From: Nemertoderma westbladi
Lineage: Eukaryota > Xenacoelomorpha > Nemertodermatida > Nemertodermatidae
NCBI GenBank assembly: GCA_032718475.1
Contig: JAUCBJ010005282.1
Coordinates: 1-37,210 of the forward strand
Direction of reading: 5' to 3'
DNA length: 37,210 nucleotides
Below are positions 10,133 through 22,700 of this stretch, one piece after another. Below the pieces are notes generated by a model. The model was not told the origin of the DNA. It saw nothing but the letters and a program-made list of their open reading frames with translations, and searched no databases. Position 1 is the stretch's first letter, and each line of letters opens with the position of its first letter. A program made the translations under genes and the position numbers.

Positions 10133-10495
10133 AATGCATTAGACAATGCATTAGACAATGCAGTAGACAATGCAGTAGACAATGCATTAGACAATGCATT
10201 AGACAATGCATTCGACAATGCAGTAGACAATGCATTAGACAATGCAGTAGACAATGCATTAGACTATGCAGTAGACAATGCAGTAGACAATGCATTAGAC
10301 AATGCATTAGACAATGCATTCGACAATGCAGTAGACAATGCATTAGACAATGCAGTAGACAATGCATTAGACTATGCAGTAGACAATGCAGTAGACAATG
10401 CATTAGACAATGCAGTAGACAATGCAGTAGACAATGCAGTAGACAATGCAGTAGACAATGCATTAGACAATGCAGTAGACAATGCAGTAGACAAG
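10133..10495. repeat. 12-bp minisatellite, about 30 units
   Basis: The unit is GACAATGCATTA, with CATTA/CAGTA variants. Because 12 is a multiple of three, the minus strand stays open and would encode a His-Cys-Leu-Met/Leu tetrapeptide repeat, but this has no protein features. The array begins about 60 bp after the stop codon of the RTP-like gene, so it probably lies in that gene's 3' UTR or just beyond. Confidence 0.9.
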
Positions 10496-10557
10496 GAGGA
10501 ATGTAATATTAAATTGGTTTGGAATATGAAAAATCATTTGCGAGTTGATGATGTTGT

Positions 10558-10765
10558 TTATGGAGATGAAATCTTTCCTGAAACAGTGACGTCATCGGAA
10601 GGTGGACCGGAAGTGACGACGTTTGTCTTGGGTTTCTTCTTGAATTCGCAATCTCCATCGTAGCAGGCCTGGCAGAGTTTCGCGTTGTGTCGGGTACGGG
10701 GTTTACCTTCACGTCGCTTACGTTGGACCAGCTGTTGTTTCTTACCGTATAGATAATTAGACACA
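10558..10765 (-). CDS. RTP-like gene, exon 4: third Cys cluster and C-terminus
   Basis: The acceptor TTTTATTTGTTTAG at 10766 is followed by one base completing the exon 3 codon, then VSNYLYGKKQQLVQRKRREG, TRHNAKLCQACYDGDCEFKK and a hydrophilic tail ending SGKISSP before a stop at 10558. RTP proteins finish in the same way: a helix ending in Tyr-Gly, a basic linker, a His a few residues before C-x2-C, then Gly-x-C. The exon is 208 bp, and its phase matches exon 3. A 14-bp minisatellite ends about 80 bp before the acceptor. A second frame over the same DNA (10509-10766) is a shadow. Confidence 0.75.
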
Positions 10766-13700
10766 CTAAACAAATAAAAGTGTAGGTACAGATGGTTAAA
10801 AAAATACTATTAGCTATTTACCAGGAAGGTATTTTATCGCCTAGTAGACTTGTACTTGTATACATGTACTTGTGGATATGTACTTTTAGACATGTACTTG
10901 TAGACATGTACTTGTATACATGTACTTGTAGACATGTACTTGTAGACATGTACTTGTAGATATGTACTTGTAGACATGTACTTGTATACATGTACTTGTA
11001 GACATGTACTTACTTGTAGATATGTACTTGTAGATATGTACTTGTAGATATGTACTTGTAGACATGTACTTGTATACATGTAGCACTTGTAGACATGTAC
11101 TTGTAGATATGTACTTGTAGACATGTACTTGTAGACATGTACTTGTAGATATGTACTTGTAGACATGTACTTGTATACATGTAGCATTTGTAGACATGTA
11201 CTTGTAGATATGTACTTGTAGACATGTACTTGTAGACATCTACTTGTATACATGTGGCACTTGTAGACATGTACTTGTAGATATGTACTTGTAAACATGC
11301 ACTTGTAGACATGTACTTGTAGACCAGTACTTGTCGACATGTACTTGTAAACATGTAGCACTTGTAAACATGCACTTGTATACATGTACTTGTAGACATG
11401 TACTTGTAGACATGTACTTGTATACATGTAGCACTTGTAGACATGTACTTGTAGATATGTACTTGTAAACATGCACTTGTAGACATGTACTTGTAGACCA
11501 GTACTTGTAGACATGTACTTGTATACATGTAGCACTTGTAGACATGTACTTGTAGATATGTACTTGTAGATATGTACTTGTAGACATGTACTTGTAGACC
11601 AGTACTTGTAGACATGTACTTGTATACATGTAGCACTTGTAGACATGTACTTGTAGATATGTACTTGTAGATATGTACTTGTAGACATGTACTTGTAGAC
11701 ATCTACTTGTATACATGTGGCACTTGTAGACATGTACTTGTAGATATGTACTTGTATACATGTAGCACTTGTAGACATGTACTTGTAGATATGTACTTGT
11801 AAACATGCACTTGTAGACATGTACTTGTAGACCAGTACTTGTAGACATGTACTTGTATACATGTAGCACTTGTAGACATGTACTTGTAGATATGTACTTG
11901 TAGATATGTACTTGTAGACATGTACTTGTAGACATCTACTTGTATACATGTGGCACTTGTAGACATGTACTTGTAGATATGTACTTGTAAACATGTACTT
12001 GTAGACATGTACTTGTATACATGTAGCACTTGTAGACATGTACTTGTAGATATGTACTTGTAGACATGTACTTGTAATGAGATATGTAGTACATCTTGGC
12101 ATGATGCTACTGTGACATAGTTGAACATGTAATGTATCATCCTCTTTAGTATGGATATAATTCACCCAATTTACGTTTATTTGCTCGTTGGTCTTTTGTA
12201 TGTATTAATTTTCAATTGCAACAGGCCTATGTACGTACAATATCGTTATTAACGTTTATGGTGATGGGAATATAGCCCAGTCAAATTTTAAATTAATTCA
12301 TATTTTCCATTTCTTGGGCTCACCCATTCTCCCTTCTCTTCACTTCATTCCACATAATATCACTTTGTATGTCTGCTGTGTGAGTATTGGTGTGTGTGTG
12401 AATGTCATATGTGTGTTGGATTTCCCTCAAGCCAATCAGCATCATTATTCATACTGCCATGTGTCTTATCTTATTTTCAAAAAATATTTTTATTTTAAGG
12501 TAAGCCTAATCAGAGCGCCTTGTGTGTTGCACTACTGCCCCCCCCCCCCCCCTGCTCGCTCCTCACAACTTTTCGTTTTATTTTCGAAATTTTTTAAATG
12601 AACATTTCTATTGAGCAATGGCGAGCAAGCGTGGGGACTTTTCACGGGGCTACCTCTGGATATTGTAGAAGCGAACATTTTCCTTACTTACTGCTTTTCC
12701 ATGGCCTGGCTCTTGCGTGGTTTATTGCATGTTTAACATTTATTTTATACATATCCGGGGATATTCACCCTAACCCCGGCCCCTCTCTTCCATCTATTAA
12801 AGTTATGCTGACAAATATTCGTTCACTGCTTTGTAATTGGAATTTTTTCCCAGATAATCTATCCTCAAACTTTGATATACTTGCTTTCGTCGAGACCTGG
12901 TTTTCATCTGATCAGATTTCTAATAAATTTCTGATATCTAATTTTCATGTGCCACAACGCCATGATCGCCCGTCACTTGGTGGTGGCTTAGCTTTACACA
13001 TTTCCAACAAGTTTAAAGTTAAAATTAGCACCATCGAGAACATTGACCCACTATTCGAATCATTATGGTGCTCCTGTAGTTTTGGCCGCTAAAAACTTAC
13101 TATCGGTCTATTCTATCGGCCTAGCACCACTCCTAGTAACTTGTGGGAAGTAGCTAATTCTATGGTTTCAGAAGAAAAGAGTTTAGGATTCAAGGAGATA
13201 CTTATTTTGGGAGACTTCAACCCGAACCTTTTAGATCCAACTAAATGTCGCGATATTTCCTCTCTTATTTCACGTCAGTGTTTGTTCCAGTATATTCAGG
13301 AGCCTACTCGCATAACCCAAACGACTAGCAGATCACCATCCTCCGTTATTTCCACTCTTCCGAATTTTATCTCCAACATCGATATTTCGAGTCCTTACGG
13401 CACAAGCGATCACTGCGTAATTTCTTTCTCTTATAAATTTCCTATTCACACAATACCAGCATACACTAGACGTATTTGGCTTTATAAGGTGGCGGATTTT
13501 CCAAAATTCATGCGCCTTTTGACTGAAACTAATTGGGACAGTGTCTACACGGACTACACTGAAGTTGACGACATCGCTTCGGCCTGGACAGACTGATTTT
13601 TCTTTTGTGCGAGTTCTTCAATTTCGAATAAAGTTATTACAGTACGCCCAAATTATAAGCCGTGGTATACCACTGAGTTAAGACGCCTCTCTCGCATTAA

Positions 13701-16700
13701 AGATACATCGGGCTGCTAAATCCACCAACAACAGCAAATCTTGGAACAATTTTCGTTTACCTAGAAATAAGTACATTCTAGAATGCCACAAAGCCAAAAA
13801 TGAGTATTTTACAAACCTGTCAGATAAATTTCTTGCAACAAGGTCTTCCAGCAAACAATGGTGGTCAATTTGCAAACAATTAATTGGAAAAGCTCAGGAA
13901 CTGGAGATTCCCTCGGTATCTCATAATAACATCGTTTCTGTGTCACCCAAGGAGAAGGCGGACCTCTTTAACTCTTTCTTTATCGATCAATACTCATTCG
14001 ACGAATCTAACTTCATTATGCCCCAAACTGCTCCTCCGGAACCTGTTTTTACCGAGATCAACTTTAGTGCATCTGAAATTCTGTGCGACATTACAACTGT
14101 AGACCCAGATGGTGCTACCTGTCCGGCCGAAGGAATTTCAAACAGAATGATAAAGGCTGGAATGCCGGTGATAATAGCTCACGTTTCCAAATTGTTTCAA
14201 TTTATCTTTGTTATTGGGTATCATCCAAAAAAATGGAAAATGCGCTGTACTGCCACTCTTGAAAAAATTTCCAAATGACATTTGTAACAACTTTAACAGT
14301 ATAAGTAACAGTATAAGTAACAACTTTCATCCAGTTGCCCTTACCAGTAACGTTGGGAAGTTATTCGAGTACTACATCCATAGAATAATCTTCACTCATG
14401 TTAAGACCTACATCTCCAAATTTCTGTCTGGTTTCAAGGGTGGCGACGGTACTATCTATCAATTGATTTCACTCTACAACGCCCTTGTTAGTGCTTTAGA
14501 CAAAGGGAAGGAGGTCCGAATAGTATTTCTAGATATATGTAAGGCTTTTGACAAAGTCCATCACAAAAGTCTGCTGCATAAATTGAAAACATGGGAATTG
14601 GGGTGAAGCTTCTGGAATGGCTCCACAACTATTTGAATGACAATTTTCAATGTGTTGTAGTGAATAGTCAGCAATCGTCTTGGGTGAAGGTCTTGGCTGG
14701 AGTCCCCCAAGGTTCTGTCTTGGGATAGAGTTATACCCTACTGTTATTGATTTCCATCTACGACATAGTGGATGTAGTTAGTGGCAACATTATCCTTTAT
14801 GCTGATGACACCGCTCTCTACATAGAGGTCAATTCCAGGTCCAACTGCATTCTTGCCGCATCTAATCTTAATGCAGACCTTACTTCAATATCCAATTGGG
14901 GCGCGAGATGGTTAGTTCAATTCAATCCCTCGAAGACTGAGAGTATGCTCTTCTCACATCGCAGGTCACGCGATCCTAATCATCTTCCTCTCTTCCTCAA
15001 TGGTATCTCGATCCCCGAAGTTGAAGAGCACCAACACTTTGGTCTTATTCTTTCATCCTTCCTAAAATGGCACTCACAGGTTGAAAAAATGCTAAAATCT
15101 GCAAATAATAAGTTACGAATTGTTAAATACAAGGTTAGCTGGGATGCACTCATGAATATTTACAAATCTTTTGTCCGCTCAAACTTGGAATACGCCAGTG
15201 CCGTTTGGGACAACTGCTCTCCGGATCTCAAAATGGAAGCTATTCGATATATAAGGAAGCTATTCGAATAGTTTACAGATTGACAATTTCTTGCCACACG
15301 AGCGAACTATATAATGAGTCTGGGCTGTGCCCACTCCAACAAAGACGTGATTTTCAGAAATTGTGTGTATTCTACAAAATGATGATGGACCGCGCTCTCA
15401 ACACTTATTGAACGTCCTTCGACCGGTTGTTAGGTCCGCTAGTGCATACAACACCCGTAACTCCACGAATGTTCGCCCTCCTATGGCCCATAGGAACTTC
15501 CTACCTTCTACTGTTAGATTGTGGAACTCACTTCCGATCGATTTGCGTTCTTTAGGCACAATTGAAAGTTTCAGGAATGGTGTATTTCCAGTAATATGTT
15601 TCTCGTCTCCTGTTCCCTATTATTATACCCTGGGATGACCATCAATTAACGGCCTATTGGCGCGACTCAGACGAAATTGCTCCTCACTGAATTTCGATCT
15701 TTTCTCTACCATGTTAAATTAACAAAATCAAGTTCCTGTGGTCATCAGCGAGAGGACACATTCCACTACTTTATGGAATGCTTCCATTTTCACTCCCTTC
15801 ATGTTGTCTTGCATGCAGCTATTTCAAATTTAGGACTAAGGCCAACATTGACCTTATATGGCCCTCCAACAGATGTTAATCACCCATCCTCCATAACTAT
15901 GCAGCACAAAAAGGCACTGGCTCTTTCGACCTAACTCGTATCCAACACGGGTCGTTTTAATTTCCTAGGGTTTTAGTGTCATCCGACGTCGGCATGGCGA
16001 CCTAGACGCTCATTATCTTAATGATTGCACGAATAACGTACAATAAACCCAGATATTATATTTTTAATTATAACCGAACCTATATTAATTATTTTTTAAC
16101 CTAAATATTCGCACCTACAAATTTTAATTTACAACATTTGTTGCAACACACATTTTTTTACTCTACTTGGATGTAACAGTAATTTTTATATTTCTATATT
16201 CACTCTACTGATTGCTGTAATTGCTGGCTTACTTTTCGGATACCAATTTATCAACTTCCCGCTGAGCTGGATCTGCATGTATGTTTTGGTTTGGGTATGT
16301 TTGCGGTGTGTGTTACCTGTTTCCTTTGTATGTGGTCGTACGTGGGTATGTGTGCGTTGTGTGTTACCTCTTTCCTTTGTACAGTATGTGGTCGTACCTG
16401 GGTATCTGTGCGGTGTGTGTTACCCCTTTCCTTTGTACAGTATGTGGTCGTACCTGGGTATGTGTGCGGTGTGTGTTACCTCTTTCCTTTGTACAGTATG
16501 TGGTCGTACCTGGGTATGTGTGCGTTGTGTGTTACCTCTTTCCTTTGTATGTAGTCGTACCTGGGTATGTGTGCGTTGTGTGTTACCTCTTTCCTTTGTA
16601 TGTAGTCGTACCTGGGTATGTGTGCGTTGTGTGTTACCTCTTTCCTTTGTATGTAGTCGTACCTGGGTATGTGTGCGGTGTGTGTTACCTCTTTCCTTTG

Positions 16701-19700
16701 TACAATTCGCCGCTTTTGGTTCAATCAAAATAGATTTTTGACATTACTTTGCTACCTGTATATAATACCAAGAAGTTTGTAGTTATCCCTCCTACTCCAC
16801 TAAAGCAATTTATATTAATGTATAAAACTTGCTTCATTTTTTTGCTTCATAAACAACGGATATTGTATTTGATATTGGATTTCCGATATTTCTGAATTCA
16901 ATTCAAATTCTGCACGAGCAAGTGTTGGCATCCTACACCCGATTGCGTCTGCTCTCTGTGTGCCAAGCAGTGCACAGACAAACATCACTTTAACAAGTGC
17001 TGCAAAGTACCACGTCTCGACTGCGAGATCCGCTATGCTCTCTACCTAAATGACCTACCTTAATTTTTAACTAATATAAATCCTTTTATCCGGTTATGTG
17101 CCTTTCTTTCTTTTTTTATCTAATACTAATACATCGTTCTCTACTTTTACTGTAAGTGCAACTAAAATTATATTCTTTAATTCTTCATAATTTTTCCATG
17201 TGGAAAATATACGCCCCATTTGATTCATTTCGGATATTTCTTTATGTTGGCAATACTTCTGTATATGTGCAATGCTGTGCCTCAATTAGCTCCATATTAA
17301 TTAGCCCTACCCGAATTCCCGCTATGTTTAGCTGTTAAATAAAATATGATACAAACTTGTCAAAAAAGTTTTGGATGACTCCTCCAACTTCTTCCGGATA
17401 CCACATGGGGTCCTCGAACGCATCCAAACAGGTGTTGCATTTCTGACCGTAGAGCTTGTAGTAAACTTTGGCGTTCGACTCATTCCTATTTAGCCAGTAC
17501 CACATTTTTATACACCCTTTCATTGAAGTCCAAGAGTTGCCGCATTGTGAGCAGGTAAATCTAACCTTCGCGTAGTCCACAAAATATTTCATTGGGCTAA
17601 AATCAAAATAATTCCAACATTTTGATATAAATTATTTGATATGTAGTTAAGGTCAAGATAGTATTATTAATCAGTCAGTTCAGTAATATTAATTAATTGT
17701 TAATTAATTAATAATAACATATAGTGAATTTTATTGATAAAACATTGTTTGGTTCACATATTTTAGGGTCATATGGATGGGATAGCATTAGGCGGAATCT
17801 TGTGGCGATCTTATTGTTACATTACGCGCGATTATTATAAATAACATCTACAAAGATTTCCGTCGGCTCTTGGAGTCATACAATACGGCATACATCATCT
17901 TGAGACAACCACAAACAATGAATAATAATACAGTACTTACACCATTTCTCGAGACAACCTTTTAACAATTAATTATTTTTTTTGCATTTTCTATAGAGTT
18001 GGATCATCCTAAGTAAGTCCTGTTTAAATTACCTAATAATTTATACTATCTATGGATGTTATTAAAAACATATAAACAATTAATAATAATACTTGTAAAG
18101 GTAATGAATGATTAGTTGGCCGACTCGCCGACACACTATCAACAGGAACCTACCTAGGAACCAACAGGGCGAGTCTCATGAATAGATGGATATAATCAAA
18201 TAGAATTAATTATTGGATGTCTGCAATGACATATTTTTTTATTTATGTCTATGTCAAACTCTTGGCATTGAATGGACACAAAAGATTATAGTCAATTACA
18301 ATGGAAAGTCAACTAAACTAATCTCAAATAATATAGTATAGGTAATAAGATATTATTATATTATATATGTAATAAAGACTTCAATAATTTGGTTTTGTTT
18401 AGTCATATGAGAGTTGTGATTCGTGTACTGTAATCCTCTACGTCGCGCCGCCAGTGAATAGATTCAGCAGACTTCCGTCATCCGAGTTCATCAGAGTTTA
18501 TTGTCATTGAATGTCATTGTCGTTGATTAAATGTAGTTTAAGTGTGACAAGCCGACTTAGGGCGTCGCAGTGTTCCATGGCCTTACTCTAATGAGGGTGG
18601 TAGTGCAGGGGTTTTATCTCCCCGATAAGAAAATATGGTACTTATTTATTGTACAGTCGTAGCTCGTATCGCATCGTCAGGACCAAAGAAATGTAAATCA
18701 GAAAGCGCTGACTAACTGCAGTACTAGAAACAAACCGGTACCGTACAGAGCAGTACTAGAAACCGGTACCGTACAGAGCAGTACTAGAAACCGCTAACGT
18801 ACAGACACAGAAGGTTGAAGATTAAACCAAAAATTAATAATCACCCAATAAACGTACAGTATGTTGCAATATCAACTAAATATATTATCGCACTTGGCCC
18901 CGAAATGCACTGTAGGTTGAAAATTAAACCTACAGTACAGTAATGGAATCGGGAACGTACAGTAGGTGGGAAGATTAATGGAATCGGGAACGTACTACTA
19001 GGATCGGCATGCTGCATTGCAGCTGCATTTTTAAGAATGCTGTGCCGGCTTATCGACAAAATTGCACCGCCACAACTCCCTATCACCCATGATATTTGCT
19101 AGATCATCCGCATCTTCAAGGCCAGTGTCCTTTAAGATGCGTCTCAAGAAAGTCATGGGCTGTCCACCATGCTTATTCACTCCATGAGGCTGCCAAAGTA
19201 CAAGATTATGCATTGGCTGGTCCTCACGGCGAAAGCAATGTCCTGCAAAGCGGAGGCGATTTTGTTCTAGTGTCAAGCTTGGGGGAACCAATGAGACACC
19301 TCCAATGTTATATAGTGTCTGGTTGGAGATGTGTGCATTGTACTTGACACAATGAACCCGGCGTAGCATTCTTGTGAATGTGCCATCCAGAGATTTGGTG
19401 TCCTCAGCAGTTAGAGCCCAGCATAGACTCCCATAGAGGAGTACTGGAACTACTGCTGCTCTAAATAATCGGACCTTAAGTTTCCGATTAATTCTCGGTG
19501 ACTTCCAAATCCTGGAAAGCCTAAACAAGGCTGCCCATGCCTTTCCCTTACGTATTCGAAGGTCCTCACCTGACTTCCGGATCCATGATCCCAGGTAACA
19601 GAAGTCATCCACATGCTCAAGCATACCATCTTTTGAGCTTATGCTCATCCGATCAGAGACTTGCTGAGGACTTTCAAAGTTAACTGTCAAAATTTTGGTC

Positions 19701-22700
19701 TTTCTGGAGTTAATAAAAAGACCAACACTAGAAGCAGCATGTTCTAATTTGAAGTTGAAATTCGGAATTTGAAGTTCTAAGTTGAAAGATTAATGGACTC
19801 GGAAACGTAAAGTAAGTTGGAAGACTAATGGACTCGGAAACGTAAAGTAACTTGAAAGATTAATGGACTCGAAAACGTAAAGTAAGTTGGAAGATTAATG
19901 GACTCGGAAACGTACAGTAGGTTGAAAGATTAATGGACTCGGAAACGTAAAGTAAGTTGGAAGATTAATGGACTCGGAAACGTACAGTAGGTTGGAAGAT
20001 TAATGGACTCGGAAACGTACAGTAGGTTGAAAGATTAATGGACTCGGAAACGTACAGTAGGTTGAAAGATTAATGGACTCGGAAACGTAAAGTAAGTTGA
20101 AAGAGTAATGGACTCGGAAACGTAAAGTAAGTTGGAAGATTAATGGACTCGGAAAGGTACAGTAGTTTGGAAGATTAATGGACTCGGAAAGGTACAGTAG
20201 GTTGAAAGATTAATGGACTCGGAAACGTAAAGTAAGTTGGAAGATTAATGGACTCGGAAACGTACAGTAGGTTGAAAGATTAATGGACTCGGAAACGTAA
20301 AGTAAGTTGGAAGACTAATGGACTCGGAAACGTAAAGTAACTTGAAAGATTAATGGACTCGAAAACGTAAAGTAAGTTGGAAGATTAATGGACTCGGAAA
20401 CGTACAGTAGGTTGAAAGATTAATGGACTCGGAAACGTAAAGTAAGTTGAAAGAGTAATGGACTCGGAAACGTAAAGTAAGTTGGAAGATTAATGGACTC
20501 GGAAAGGTACAGTAGTTTGGAAGATTAATGGACTCGGAAACGTAAAGTAAGTTGAAAGAGTAATGGACTCGGAAACGTAAAGTAAGTTGGAAGATTAATG
20601 GACTCGGAAAGGTACAGTAGTTTGGAAGATTAATGGACTCGGAAAGGTACAGTAGTTTGGAAGATTAATGGACTCGGAAAGGTACAGTAGGTTGAAAGAT
20701 TAATGGACTCGGAAACGTAAAGTAGGTTGAAAGATTAATGGACTCGGAAACGTAAAGTAAGTTGGAAGATTAATGGACTCGGAAACGTACAGTAGGTTGA
20801 AAGATTAATGGACTCGGAAACGTACAGTAGGTTGAAAGATTAATGGACTCGGAAACGTAAAGTAAGTTGGAAGATTAATGGACTCGGAAACGTAAAGTAA
20901 GTTGGAAGATTAATGGACTCGGAAAGGTACAGTAGTTTGGAAGATTAATGGACTCGGAAAGGTACAGTAGGTTGAAAGATTAATGGACTCGGAAACGTAA
21001 AGTAGGTTGAAAGATTAATGGACTCGGAAACGTAAAGTAAGTTGGAAGATTAATGGACTCGGAAACGTACAGTAGGTTGAAAGATTAATGGACTCGGAAA
21101 CGTACAGTAGGTTGAAAGATTAATGGACTCGGAAACGTAAAGTAAGTTGAAAGAGTAATGGACTCGGAAACGTAAAGTAAGTTGGAAGATTAATGGACTG
21201 GGAAAGGTACAGTAGTTTGGAAGATTAATGGACTCGGAAACGTACAGTAGGTTGAAAGATTAATGGACTCGGAAACGTAGAGTAGGTTGGAAGATTAATG
21301 GACTCGGAAAGGTACAGTAGGTTGAAAGATTAATGGACTCGGAAACGTAGAGTAGGTTGGAAGATTAATGGACTCGGAAACGTAGAGTAGGTTGGAAGAT
21401 TAATGGACTCGGAAAGGTACAGTAGGTTGAAAGATTAATGGACTCGGAAACGTAAAGTAGGTTGAAAGATTAATGGACTCGGAAACGTAAAGTAAGTTGG
21501 AAGATTAATGGACTCGGAAAGGTACAGTAGTTTGGAAGATTAATGGACTCGGAAAGGTACAGTAGGTTGAAAGATTAATGGACTCGGAAACGTAAAGTAA
21601 GTTGAAAGAGTAATGGACTCGGAAACGTACAGTAGGTTGAAAGATTAATGGACTCGGAAACGTAAAGTAAGTTGAAAGAGTAATGGACTCGGAAACGTAA
21701 AGTAAGTTGGAAGATTAATGGACTCGGAAAGGTACAGTAGGTTGGAAGATTAATGGACTCGGAAACGTAAAGTAACTTGAAAGATTAATGGACTCGAAAA
21801 CGTAAAGTAAGTTGGAAGATTAATGGACTCGGAAACGTAAAGTAAGTTGAAAGAGTAATGGACTCGGAAACGTAAAGTAAGTTGGAAGATTAATGGACTC
21901 GGAAAGGTACAGTAGTTTGGAAGATTAATGGACTCGGAAAGGTACAGTAGGTTGAAAGATTAATTGACTCGGAAAGGTACAGTAGTTTGGAAGATTAATG
22001 GACTCGGAAAGGTACAGTAGTTTGGAAGATTAATGGACTCGGAAAGGTACAGTAGGTTGGAAGATTAATGGACTCGGAAACGTACAGTAGGTTGGAAGAT
22101 TAATGGACTCGGAAAGGTACAGTAGGTTGGAAGATTAATGGACTCGGAAAGGTACAGTAGTTTGGAAGATTAATGGACTCGGAAAGGTACAGTAGTTTGG
22201 AAGATTAATGGACTCGGAAAGGTACAGTAGGTTGGAAGATTAATGGACTCGGAAACGTACAGTAGGTTGGAAGATTAATGGACTCGGAAACGTACAGTAG
22301 GTTGGAAGATTAATGGACTCGGAAAGGTACAGTAGTTTGGAAGATTAATGGACTCGGAAAGGTACAGTAGGTTGGAAGATTAATGGACTCGGAAACGTAC
22401 AGTAGGTTGGAAGATTAATGGACTCGGAAACGTACAGTAGGTTGGAAGATTAATGGACTCGGAAAGGTACAGTAGGTTGGAAGATTAATGGACTCGGAAA
22501 GGTAGAGTAATTTGGAAGATTAATGGACTCGGAAGCGTAGAGTAGGTTGGAAGATTAATGGACTCGGAAAGGTACAGTAGGTTGGAAGATTAATGGACTC
22601 GGAAACGTAAAGTAACTTGAAAGATTAATGGACTCGAAAACGTAAAGTAAGTTGGAAGATTAATGGACTCGGAAACGTAAAGTAAGTTGAAAGAGTAATG

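Larger units (their letters stand above)
12500..15950 (+). mobile_element. Degenerate non-LTR retrotransposon (CR1/Jockey-like) with 2A-like motif
   Basis: The order along the plus strand is: a 5' leader with a C homopolymer (12538-12552), a short N-terminal segment ending in a hydrophobic stretch and GDIHPNPGP, an APE endonuclease, a linker, a reverse transcriptase, and a C-terminal HLNY-type zinc-finger-like tail (CGHQREDTFHYFMEC). It is nearly full length but carries several stops and frameshifts. Its sense strand opposes the host RTP-like gene, in whose third intron it sits. I could not find target duplications. The 3' UTR may continue into the 51-bp tandem repeat beyond 16280. Confidence 0.85.

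Noticed and set aside
10119-10463. 114-codon minus-strand frame rich in His-Cys-Leu-Met
   Set aside because: It is the 12-bp minisatellite read in frame. There is no non-repeat coding sequence, and composition alone keeps it open.
10834-12165. 443-codon minus-strand frame and shorter overlapping ones in the other two frames
   Set aside because: All three minus frames are open because the 14-bp unit has no stop in any of them. The protein is the same 14-residue period in each case.
12314-12601. 95-codon plus-strand frame before the LINE
   Set aside because: Low-complexity leader with a C homopolymer and no recognisable domain. It is probably the LINE 5' UTR.
16277-16741. Overlapping frames on both strands of about 80-154 codons
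   Set aside because: 51-bp tandem repeat whose length is a multiple of three. The frames are mutually exclusive shadows.
17156-17338. 60-codon plus-strand frame ending opposite exon 3
   Set aside because: No domain, and it sits just downstream of the minus-strand zinc-ribbon exon. Chance open frame.
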